Positions 1 to 6,617 of a stretch of DNA of 11,857 bases are shown piece after piece (the first letter of the stretch is position 1; the number at the start of each line of letters is the position of its first letter). Location: contig JAUWIE010000012.1 of the NCBI GenBank assembly GCA_030605515.1, positions 1 through 11,857 of the forward strand, written 5' to 3'. The position numbers and the translations under genes were made by a program. Under the pieces are notes generated by a model. That model was given only the letters and a program-made list of their open reading frames with translations, did no database searches and was not told the DNA's origin. Source of the DNA: Thermoplasmatota archaeon (GTDB taxonomy: Archaea > Thermoplasmatota > E2 > DHVEG-1).

Positions 1-229
1 TTTTTTTTTTTTTATCTCTCCTCACTTACCTCCACGCCTCTCCATTCTCAACAGTATGTCCTTTCTTCCTCTCATGTATGAGTCACATTTTCTACAATGT
101 AACATGTGTGCTTGATGCACTGTAACATGAATCCATTTATCATTTATATAAATTTCGAAAAATTATACAAAAAACGATCATATTTTAACGAATTCTTTCA
201 TATTTTAGAAAAATAGGCAAGACTACTAT

Positions 230-249
230 ATTAGGCGCATTGGCCTAAT
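230..249 (-). terminator. Possible ppsA transcription terminator
   Basis: A perfect 7-bp inverted repeat, ATTAGGC / GCCTAAT with a 6-nt loop, starts 12 nt past the ppsA stop. About 15 nt further along the minus strand comes a TATTTTTC tract. A hairpin followed by U-rich RNA fits factor-independent termination. Archaeal terminators often need only the U tract, so the hairpin's role is inferred. Confidence 0.4.
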
Positions 250-261
250 TATCCACTTGTT

Positions 262-1839
262 TTAGTGTTTTAATTCATTTTCTGTCCTTGCAATATGCAA
301 TCTTGTTTTAACAACTGTATCTGGATTAAGAGAAATACTATCAATGCCACATTCAACTAGAAATGCTGCAAATTCCGGGAAATCAGAAGGAGCTTGTCCA
401 CAGATTCCTACCTTTCTTCGCGGTTCATGTTTATGTGCAACATCAATAACCTGAGATACCAATCGTTTAACTGCCTCATTACGCTCATCGAAAAGATGTG
501 CGATAATATCAGAATCTCTATCAAGACCTAATGTCAACTGCGTCAAATCATTTGATCCAATACTGAATCCATCAAAAATATCTGCAAATTGATCTGCAAC
601 AATAACATTTGACGGGATTTCACACATTACATAAATTTCTAAATCGTTCTCTCCTTGTGTTAAACCAAACTCATTCATAATCTCGATAACTTTTCGCCCT
701 TCGGCTGGTGTTCGACAGAAAGGAATCATGGGTTTTATATTTGTAAGTCCCATTTCTTCTCTAGCTTTTTTAAGGGCTTTGCATTCCAGAGCAAATGCCG
801 GTTTGAATTTTTCATCGTAATACCTTGATGCTCCTCTCCAACCAATCATTGGATTATTCTCTGATGGCTCGTAGAGATACCCGCCGATAAGATTAGCATA
901 CTCATTTGTTTTAAAATCAGACATACGTACAATTACATCGTTTGGATAGAATCCTGCAGCAATTTTAGCAATACCTCTTGCTAGAGTATCAACGAAAAAC
1001 TCAACTTTATCCTCATAATTTGCACTTTTCTCATCAATCTTTTGGACAACTTCAGCTATCTTCGGATCAGAGCCTGCTCTTTCTTTTAATTGGTTATATT
1101 CAAGCAATGCAAGTGGATGAATACCAATATATGAATTAATAATAAATTCTTCTCTTGCAAGACCCACTCCATCATTAGGTATCTGACATTGTTGAAATGC
1201 TTTCTCTGGAACACCTATATTCATCATAACCTTTGTTTGGGTTATTGGCAACTCATCAAGTTTCACTTCATCAACTCTGAAGTTCAACAGACCATCATAT
1301 ATCTTACCGACACCCTCACTACAGTCAATAGTAATGCTTGAGCCACTTGTTATTTTAGATGTACCATCACCAGTACCAATAACACACGGAATTCCAAGCT
1401 CACGAGAAATAATTGCAGCATGGCATGTTCGCCCGCCTTTATTAGTAACAATCGCACTAGCAATTTTCATTATTGGTTCCCAGTCAGGGTCAGTCATATC
1501 TGTAACCAAAACCTGCCCCTTCTGAAATTTATCAATGTCTTTTGCATCTTCGATGATGTTGACTTCTCCTTGACCAATTTTAGTTCCAACTGCTTCTCCT
1601 TCAACTAATAAATTCCCCTCATTCTCAAGGACATACGTCCTTAACATCGCTACATCTTTCTGAGAATGAACTGTTTCAGGTCTTGCTTGGACAATAAATA
1701 ATTCACCCGTGTTTCCATCTTTGGCCCATTCAATATCCATTGGTTTTTGATAATGCTCCTCGATAATACATGCCCATTTTGCTAATGTCAGTATTTCATC
1801 ATCATTAATGACATATTTCTTTTTATCTTCATCACTTAC
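262..1839 (-). CDS. ppsA: Phosphoenolpyruvate synthase, C-terminal part (in frame after the TAG)
   Basis: This is the continuation of the same reading frame to a TAA stop. The first 33 codons after the TAG (1741-1839) encode VSDEDKKKYVINDDEIL and LAKWACIIEEHY, the usual end of the ATP-grasp region. The first downstream ATG (1740, MDIEWAKDG) has no visible ribosome binding site and would discard that segment, so separate initiation there looks unlikely. Numbered from the GTG start, GGRTCHAAI carries the phosphohistidine (His419), GLAREEF is near 505-511, RMSDFKTNEY near 584-593, GWRGASRY near 612-619, GSNDLTQLTLGLDRDS near 707-722, and GICGQAPSD holds the catalytic-type Cys near 759. All expected active-site motifs are present with no further lesion. 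That argues against an old pseudogene. Confidence 0.92.
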   Translation of the reverse strand, partial: VSDEDKKKYVINDDEILTLAKWACIIEEHYQKPMDIEWAKDGNTGELFIVQARPETVHSQKDVAMLRTYVLENEGNLLVEGEAVGTKIGQGEVNIIEDAKDIDKFQKGQVLVTDMTDPDWEPIMKIASAIVTNKGGRTCHAAIISRELGIPCVIGTGDGTSKITSGSSITIDCSEGVGKIYDGLLNFRVDEVKLDELPITQTKVMMNIGVPEKAFQQCQIPNDGVGLAREEFIINSYIGIHPLALLEYNQLKERAGSDPKIAEVVQKIDEKSANYEDKVEFFVDTLARGIAKIAAGFYPNDVIVRMSDFKTNEYANLIGGYLYEPSENNPMIGWRGASRYYDEKFKPAFALECKALKKAREEMGLTNIKPMIPFCRTPAEGRKVIEIMNEFGLTQGENDLEIYVMCEIPSNVIVADQFADIFDGFSIGSNDLTQLTLGLDRDSDIIAHLFDERNEAVKRLVSQVIDVAHKHEPRRKVGICGQAPSDFPEFAAFLVECGIDSISLNPDTVVKTRLHIARTENELKH

Positions 1840-1842
1840 CTA
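1840..1842 (-). other. In-frame TAG codon inside ppsA
   Basis: The minus-strand context reads ACT GAT CAG CAG TAG GTA AGT GAT, that is TDQQ-stop-VSD. The codon replaces residue 279, in a stretch between conserved blocks that I recall as variable in the family (roughly GTKxVxVPEED). The frame is intact on both sides. One C-to-T change from a third CAG would create it. Pyrrolysine insertion, natural suppression, a recent nonsense mutation or a sequencing error would all look like this. TAG serves as a normal stop at 2764-2766, 3363-3365 and 6618-6620, so wholesale recoding is not supported here. Confidence 0.9.
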
Positions 1843-2676
1843 CTGCTGATCAGTTCCATGATCACTGTAAATCATACGCTTTTCTTTTGAACCAACTTTC
1901 TTTTCAACAATTGGTCTATAACCTTTCTGTAACGTTGGTTTAAAAACATAAAACTGATCAGGATTTACAGCACCCTGTACAACGTTTTCCCCAAGCCCAT
2001 AAGCACCAGTAATATAAACAGCATCACTGAAACCACTCTCAGTGTCAATAGAAAACATCACACCAGACGATGAAAGATCCGAACGAACCATCTTCTGAAC
2101 ACCAACAGATAAATATACACTAAAATGATCAAATCCTTTATCAACTCTATAAGAAATCGCTCTATTTGTAAACAAAGATGCAAAACAATCTCTAGTTTTT
2201 TGAAGAAGCTCCTCTTCACCCCTAACATTAAGATATGTCTCTTGTTGCCCAGCAAAAGACGCATCGGGCAGATCCTCTGCAGTTGCACTGCTTCTTACGG
2301 CAACATCAACATTTTCTCCGTAACGGTTTTCCATTTCCCTATAATGTTTTCGAATGTCTTCTTCTAATTCAGGTGGAATTGGTGTGTTCTTGATGAGATT
2401 TCGGATTTTTTCTCCTCGTTCTGCAATGTTATGCACATCGTGTGTGTCAAGATCAGATAAGATCTCCTTGATTTTTATATCAATACCTGCTTTTTCAATC
2501 ATATATTTATAAGCATATGCTGTAACCGCAAAACCATTTGGAACCCGAACGCCTTGTTCACCTAAACTACGAATCATTTCGCCAAGAGACGCGTTTTTAC
2601 CTCCAACTGACGGGACATCTTCAATCTTCAACTCTTCAAACCATTTAATAAATACTTCTTCCATGTTCTCCTTCAC
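1840..2676 (-). CDS. ppsA: Phosphoenolpyruvate synthase, N-terminal part (up to an in-frame TAG)
   Basis: This is the ATP-binding half of PEP synthase, which converts pyruvate + ATP + water to PEP + AMP + phosphate for gluconeogenesis in the cytoplasm. It has 278 codons ending in TAG. Family motifs visible are VGGKNASLGEM (about 24-34), RSSATAEDLPDASFAGQQET (128-147), SSGVMFS (203-209) and GLGENVVQGAVNPDQFYV (227-244). The start is GTG at 2676, with AGGAG about 9 nt upstream; an ATG four codons later (2664) also has a purine-rich site, but very close. The frame continues past the TAG without any shift into the C-terminal half, giving about 804 codons in total, a normal length for the family. 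Alone, this piece lacks the phosphohistidine and PEP/pyruvate domains and should be inactive. It lies 87 nt downstream of the arginine decarboxylase gene. Identity is certain; whether the TAG is read through is not. Confidence 0.92.
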   Translation of the reverse strand: MKENMEEVFIKWFEELKIEDVPSVGGKNASLGEMIRSLGEQGVRVPNGFAVTAYAYKYMIEKAGIDIKIKEILSDLDTHDVHNIAERGEKIRNLIKNTPIPPELEEDIRKHYREMENRYGENVDVAVRSSATAEDLPDASFAGQQETYLNVRGEEELLQKTRDCFASLFTNRAISYRVDKGFDHFSVYLSVGVQKMVRSDLSSSGVMFSIDTESGFSDAVYITGAYGLGENVVQGAVNPDQFYVFKPTLQKGYRPIVEKKVGSKEKRMIYSDHGTDQQ

Positions 2677-2731
2677 TCCTTGATACTCCTATAAAGTAAT
2701 ATAACTAATTAGGAGAAGACATCAATGGTTG

Positions 2732-2741
2732 ATAATAAAAA
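2732..2741 (-). promoter_or_regulatory. TATA-like box for ppsA
   Basis: TTTTTATTAT on the minus strand lies in the 87-nt gap between the decarboxylase gene and ppsA. A start site about 25 nt downstream would leave a leader of roughly 35 nt that includes the AGGAG site. A second AT-rich stretch (TTATATTA, about 2697-2704) is closer to the gene. The choice between them is uncertain. Confidence 0.3.
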
Positions 2742-2763
2742 CTTATCTATCTACTAAGTTAAA

Positions 2764-3309
2764 CTATTCTTCTAAAAACACTGCGGCTGCAATTACAGTG
2801 GTCCAAAGACTACTTTTTTCACCTTTTGCAGTTTGAGATATATTTCTTGTTTGTACAATCCTTCCGCTCATCTTATATTCTTGTTTCCTTTCATCCCATG
2901 CTTTATCAAGATCAAAATCTAAACCAAGCGTCGTTGCCAACATTGTGGCAGCAAGATCCTCAACATAGTCCCCAATTTTTTTACATGCTTCGCCATAGCT
3001 ATGGTGTTCTGAGATATATCCATAAGATTCTCGGTTCTTTGGTATTGCTACACCTATTGCAGCACCTAATAATCTATTTGGCTCATTTGTACTATTACGT
3101 GACATAACACAATATGTTATCTCTCCTGGATTTAGATGATCCCTCCCTTTTTCTCTTGCTAATATCTTGCAATTCGGTGGAACTATACTTGACACATTGA
3201 CAAGATTGCATTTTTCAATACCTGCATCTCGTAACGCAAGTTCAAATGACTGCAGTTCGTGTTTATGCCGCCCAACTCCTTTAGTAAAGAACACTTTCTT
3301 TGGAACCAT
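2764..3309 (-). CDS. pdaD: Pyruvoyl-dependent arginine decarboxylase proenzyme
   Basis: The enzyme decarboxylates arginine to agmatine, the first step of archaeal polyamine synthesis, which also feeds agmatidine modification of tRNA-Ile2. It has 181 codons, close to the family norm of about 160-190. The self-cleavage motif VNVSSIVPP is at 37-45; by homology the chain breaks between Ser40 and Ser41, and Ser41 becomes the pyruvoyl group of the larger subunit. Other family segments are GEITYCVMSR (62-71), AAIGVAIP (83-90), GYISEHHSYGE (97-107) and EDLAATMLATTLG (117-129). The start is ATG at 3309 with no clear Shine-Dalgarno site and a TATA-like box about 25 nt upstream, which suggests a leaderless or nearly leaderless mRNA. 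The stop is TAG; reading through it would add only six codons before TAA. It sits between a PH-domain membrane protein and ppsA. Confidence 0.95.
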   Translation of the reverse strand: MVPKKVFFTKGVGRHKHELQSFELALRDAGIEKCNLVNVSSIVPPNCKILAREKGRDHLNPGEITYCVMSRNSTNEPNRLLGAAIGVAIPKNRESYGYISEHHSYGEACKKIGDYVEDLAATMLATTLGLDFDLDKAWDERKQEYKMSGRIVQTRNISQTAKGEKSSLWTTVIAAAVFLEE

Positions 3310-3331
3310 ACTTTCTTCATGAATAAAAACT

Positions 3332-3341
3332 ATTTTATAAA
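3332..3341 (-). promoter_or_regulatory. TATA-like box for pdaD
   Basis: TTTATAAAAT on the minus strand is centred about 27 nt before the pdaD ATG. This is the distance expected for a TFB/TBP promoter that makes a nearly leaderless transcript. It lies in the 53-nt gap after the PH-domain gene, so pdaD can be transcribed independently of the long upstream gene run. Confidence 0.5.
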
Positions 3342-3362
3342 TATATCCTTAAACAATGAATT

Positions 3363-4271
3363 CTATTGCTCTTCTTCAGTTTTTTTTTCTTTTTTTGTTT
3401 CTGGTTGTTTTTTCAAAAGATCTCTCATTTGTTTTTGTATATCTATCTGTTCTTTTTGAACGTCTACTTGTTCTTTTTGCACTTCAACTTGTTCCTGTTG
3501 ATATTGTGTGAGGACATTTCCTTGCACTAGTTTTTCAACAATGTTTTTAACTTCTTTATATGGATGAACGCCATGTAGCTCATAATAACTACGTGTTCGT
3601 GGTGTTTGTACTTCTCTTCCACCGCCAAAAATTCCAAGTAATTTTACCTTTTTTTCACCTACTTGAACACCACCTGCTGCAAAAGAACTGTCTGCTCCAA
3701 GTCCAAAGCCAGATTGGCTAATGGGAATAATTGTTCCAAAACCAAAAATTTGTCCCAGGATTCCTTGTTTTGAATTAATATCTGTTATTTTATCATATCT
3801 AAGAGTTCTTTCTTCTTTTGTAATAATGCCACCTTTGAAAACAATACGAAAGTTAGAGATGATATATTTGTGGGATCTCCTATACCCTTCAACGATTAAA
3901 AACCCTAAAATTGAAATACCTAGTGAATAAAATGGAATGAAAACACTTGATATATCATTCCATCCTTGCCATAAAATAAGGCCTAGGCCCCCTGCAAAAA
4001 CTCCTAGATAAAGGAAAAATATGCTCCAACGTATAGTAAGAAGAGATGCAACAATTCCAACAATTAAAAGTACTAGTCCCCATACAAGAATTGGAAACCA
4101 TTCATTAGTAATGAATAATCCTTTAAATCCTGAAAAATTTACAAGCCATCCAATTAAGACACCCCATACCATTAGAAATATACAAAGGGATTGAAGTTTC
4201 ATAAATGACAGAGGGTGTGGTGACAATATTTTTTCAATCTGTTCATTTTTTAATAATTCGTCTTGGCTCAT
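3363..4271 (-). CDS. Four-TM membrane protein with bacterial PH domain (bPH2/DUF304-like) and C-terminal coiled coil
   Basis: Four hydrophobic segments lie near residues 28-46, 59-80, 84-101 and 111-128. A DUF304/bPH2-like domain follows: YRRSHKYIISNFRIVFKGGIITKEERTLRYDKITDI (130-165), with the family's 'nonconserved start, then RI..KGGI...E..I.Y..I.DI' pattern. The tail (about 257-283) repeats a QKEQVDV-type heptad three times and should form a coiled coil; a Lys/Glu-rich end follows. The ATG at 4271 has GAGGT about 6 nt upstream and overlaps the preceding gene by 29 nt, so the two are almost certainly co-translated. The stop is TAG, and reading through would run out of frame into pdaD. The function is unknown; bPH2 proteins are membrane-associated and often poorly characterised. 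The domain assignment is from memory of the motif pattern. Confidence 0.75.
   Translation of the reverse strand: MSQDELLKNEQIEKILSPHPLSFMKLQSLCIFLMVWGVLIGWLVNFSGFKGLFITNEWFPILVWGLVLLIVGIVASLLTIRWSIFFLYLGVFAGGLGLILWQGWNDISSVFIPFYSLGISILGFLIVEGYRRSHKYIISNFRIVFKGGIITKEERTLRYDKITDINSKQGILGQIFGFGTIIPISQSGFGLGADSSFAAGGVQVGEKKVKLLGIFGGGREVQTPRTRSYYELHGVHPYKEVKNIVEKLVQGNVLTQYQQEQVEVQKEQVDVQKEQIDIQKQMRDLLKKQPETKKEKKTEEEQ
3430..3495 (-). repeat. Tandem 21-nt repeats encoding a heptad coiled coil
   Basis: Three consecutive units of 21 nt encode QVEVQKE / QVDVQKE / QIDIQKQ within the PH-domain protein. The third positions differ between units, so the protein pattern is conserved better than the DNA. That suggests selection for a coiled coil rather than a very recent slippage event. 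Confidence 0.6.
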
Positions 4272-5316
4272 GAGGGACCTCTTTTACCTTCTTTAATTGC
4301 TTCATATCTGTCTTGGTTTTAAATTTATTGGTTTTATATTTCAGCAAAAGAAAAACAATAAAAATAGTAGATATTATTGTTAAAAACAATGAGAAAACAT
4401 TTGAAAACTTTATTGGAAAAAAGTGAAACAATAACCGTATCAAAACATAAGAAACAGGGATATTTAAATAAACTATAAGTTTCCATGGTGAAGGAATTTC
4501 ATCTGTGATTTTTATTAATAACAAAATTACTTGTGTTATTACTAATGCAATTATTGCGATGATGGAAAGCCAACCTAATATTGAAAATATCGCTACATAC
4601 CAGCTCTGTTTAAAAAGGAGAGAAACATAGAAAAATACGTATGCAAATAAAAACAAAATTATAAGATACAATGGTTTACTTAAAATATGTGATTTTATGT
4701 TTTTTAAATCATATATCATATCGATTTTCTCCTGTTTTTCTTCACCGATGTAGCTTGGGCGAATGCCCATTCCTAAAAATATCAACAATAATAAAAAACC
4801 AAGGTGTACTGGATGAAGCAGATCTATACTGATTAAAAAACTGAAGAAACTCTCTGAAAATACATGTAGGTTTGTACCAAAATTAATCATCCCTTCTGCA
4901 AAAGTATAGTTCACAGCGGGAGAAATATCAAAATCATTAGTAATTAGGAAGAAAAGACATATGAGTAGTAAAGAACTAGGAATGAAAAAAGGACCGATGA
5001 AAAGAAAACTATTTGATAACCATTCAAATATTCCTTTTTTTTCTTTTTTTGGTGCCACTTTACCATAATTTACACTTATATAAAAAGTTGATATACCACT
5101 TTTCGTTACTGTATATCCTAAAGCATGGCACACTGTTTGAAAAAATATCCCAAGAAAATTAGTAAATCTAAAAAGTGGTTTATGTTTATCCCATATTTTT
5201 GAAAGGAGATATTTTTGACTTTCGATAAAAAGGAGCTGGATAAACCAAAAAAGTAAGACACCAAAAATTGGGGCTAATGGTGCAAATATTATGATATCAA
5301 CTTCTGAACCCGTCAT
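4243..5316 (-). CDS. Polytopic membrane protein, possible inactive M50-like protease relative
   Basis: It has 357 codons and about seven or eight hydrophobic segments (near 9-30, 52-68, 103-125, 168-186, 214-235, 241-269, 282-302 and 306-326), with a strongly basic C-terminus. I do not recognise a named family with certainty. The order VCHALGYTVTKSG (62-74), YGKVAPKKE (84-92), LFIGPFFIP (105-113) and GMGIRPSYIGEEKQEKID (182-199) recalls M50-like integral membrane proteases with HExxH, a G-x-V strand, a GP-rich membrane helix and a later PS...D segment. Here HExxH would be HALGY, so both the catalytic Glu and the second zinc His would be gone. That relationship is an inference. The start is ATG at 5316 with a weak AGAGAG site. 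It lies 48 nt after the JAMM gene and overlaps the PH-domain gene by 29 nt. The stop is TGA. Confidence 0.7.
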   Translation of the reverse strand: MTGSEVDIIIFAPLAPIFGVLLFWFIQLLFIESQKYLLSKIWDKHKPLFRFTNFLGIFFQTVCHALGYTVTKSGISTFYISVNYGKVAPKKEKKGIFEWLSNSFLFIGPFFIPSSLLLICLFFLITNDFDISPAVNYTFAEGMINFGTNLHVFSESFFSFLISIDLLHPVHLGFLLLLIFLGMGIRPSYIGEEKQEKIDMIYDLKNIKSHILSKPLYLIILFLFAYVFFYVSLLFKQSWYVAIFSILGWLSIIAIIALVITQVILLLIKITDEIPSPWKLIVYLNIPVSYVLIRLLFHFFPIKFSNVFSLFLTIISTIFIVFLLLKYKTNKFKTKTDMKQLKKVKEVPHEPRRIIKK

Positions 5317-5364
5317 ATCTCTCTAATTGAATGAATAAGAGTGCTTTATATTAAATCTTATCTA

Positions 5365-5787
5365 TTACACAATTTTCATTTCGATTTCTCTACCGTTGTA
5401 ATCATATGCTTTCCAAGAATATTTATTATATGGTATTGCAGCAATGATGTGAACTTTACCGATTTTTCTGAATAATTGCAGATCTGCATTAGATGGATGA
5501 TTTGATGGCGATGGATGGCTGTGAACCGATCCAACAATAGTAAAATCTATCGGAAGCATATGTAACTTAAAAATTGCATGGGAATCTCCTGATATTGTTC
5601 CAGGTAAAATCACTATCTCTGTTATTGTGTTCTTTTTGTTTGAATCAACACGTAATAACCCTCCGAATTCATTTGGATAATTTGATTTTGCGCATTCTAA
5701 AATGAGATTAAGGCAATCAAGCGTGATTTTCCAATTTATTTGAATCCTTGCAGTTTTATTTTTTCTTTTCCGCCGTAAAAAAATCAT
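5365..5787 (-). CDS. JAMM/MPN+ metalloprotease, possible desampylase
   Basis: This is a zinc isopeptidase of the Mov34/MPN/PAD-1 class. The complete JAMM signature is present: Glu40 (NEFGGLL), His89-Ser-His91-Pro92, then Ser99 and Asp102 (SNAD). At 140 residues it matches stand-alone archaeal JAMM proteins such as Haloferax HvJAMM1, which remove ubiquitin-like SAMP modifiers and cut linear fusions. The substrate here is therefore plausibly a SAMP/Urm1-like protein, though no such gene is in the window. The N-terminus is a basic stretch (MIFLRRKRKNK) with no signal peptide, so the protein is cytoplasmic. The ATG at 5787 begins 5 nt after the NAD kinase stop with no strong ribosome binding site, which suggests translational coupling. 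The membrane protein gene follows after 48 nt. Confidence 0.88.
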   Translation of the reverse strand: MIFLRRKRKNKTARIQINWKITLDCLNLILECAKSNYPNEFGGLLRVDSNKKNTITEIVILPGTISGDSHAIFKLHMLPIDFTIVGSVHSHPSPSNHPSNADLQLFRKIGKVHIIAAIPYNKYSWKAYDYNGREIEMKIV

Positions 5788-5792
5788 GTTAT

Positions 5793-6605
5793 TTATCGCA
5801 CCAGTTTCAATCTAACCATTTGATAAAAAGATTCACCAAATCGTATAAAACGAGCTTTTTTCTCAGAGCCTGTAATAGTTATTATGTTTTCAGTAGTAAT
5901 ATTTTCTGCATAGTTTCCATCAATTACTACTTTTGTTTCTTTGTTTTTTGGAAGTAATTTTATCTCGATTTTTTTATCAAGGGGAATGATCCACGGACGT
6001 GATGATAACCTAAAAGGTGCAATTGGTGCAACAATCATTGCATTTACTGAAGGATCCATTATTGGCCCACCGACACTTAAAGCATAACTCGTGGAGCCTG
6101 TGGGAGTAGCAATTATTACGCCGTCTGCTCCTAATGTTTCAAATAATTCATTTTCTACAAATAACTGTAAATACAAAATCTTTGCAATTTTTGCGGTCTG
6201 CACCGTTACCTCATTTGCTGCATCCGGCAGTCTTTTTTTATCAAGAAATATCTTTAATTTCGCTCTTTCTTCGATATTATATTCACCATCAATTACTTGT
6301 TTTAAACCACCTATTGCATATTTCGATTCAACTTCTGCAAGAAACCCCATGCCTCCTGAGTTAATTGAAAAAATTGGTTTTTCTATTGTATCTAATGCCC
6401 AAAGTATCGTCCCATCTCCACCGATTGTAACAACTATGTCGGCCTTTTTATTGATCTCCTTTAATGAATAACCTTTTATCCCAGTCTCTTTTGCAAAATT
6501 CTTTTCAGGATAAACCTCATCTTTTTCCACTAAAAATTTTAAAACATCCTTTCCAAGTGAAATAGATCTTTTAACTTTAGGTTTACATACAAGGCCCCAT
6601 TTCAT
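5793..6605 (-). CDS. nadK: NAD kinase
   Basis: NAD kinase phosphorylates NAD (archaeal forms use ATP or polyphosphate) to make NADP in the cytoplasm. It has 270 codons, a typical archaeal size. The GGDGT phosphate-binding motif is at 62-66, NSGGMGFLAEV at 82-92, the Asn-Glu pair at 131-132 (AANEV), and DGVIIATPTGSTSYALSVGGP at 161-181, followed by PIAPFRLSSRPWI. All hallmark motifs are intact. The ATG at 6605 has GGAG about 9 nt upstream, and that site overlaps the TAG stop of the preceding reductase. The intergenic gap is 12 nt, and the two genes happen to be in the same frame. NADP made here may supply the NADPH pool for biosynthetic reductases. Confidence 0.95.
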   Translation of the reverse strand: MKWGLVCKPKVKRSISLGKDVLKFLVEKDEVYPEKNFAKETGIKGYSLKEINKKADIVVTIGGDGTILWALDTIEKPIFSINSGGMGFLAEVESKYAIGGLKQVIDGEYNIEERAKLKIFLDKKRLPDAANEVTVQTAKIAKILYLQLFVENELFETLGADGVIIATPTGSTSYALSVGGPIMDPSVNAMIVAPIAPFRLSSRPWIIPLDKKIEIKLLPKNKETKVVIDGNYAENITTENIITITGSEKKARFIRFGESFYQMVRLKLVR

Positions 6606-6617
6606 AGTTTTTTTCTC

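Noticed and set aside
98..129. Direct repeat TGTAACATG (98-106 and 121-129)
   Set aside because: Two 9-bp copies with no further copies or flanking structure; may be chance.
1334..1608. Plus-strand ORFs opposite ppsA
   Set aside because: They are reverse-strand shadows of the well-conserved PEP-utilising domain.
1741..1839. Two independent ppsA subunit genes
   Set aside because: The segment between the TAG and the next ATG encodes conserved family sequence and that ATG has no ribosome binding site, so one interrupted gene is the better reading.
2764..3365. Genome-wide recoding of TAG as a sense codon
   Set aside because: Reading through TAG at 3363-3365 would run out of frame into pdaD, and the TAG at 2764-2766 ends a normal-length enzyme, so TAG acts as a stop here.
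6091..6471. 126-codon plus-strand ORF
   Set aside because: It is fully antisense to NAD kinase, whose motifs are complete, and its translation shows no recognisable domain.
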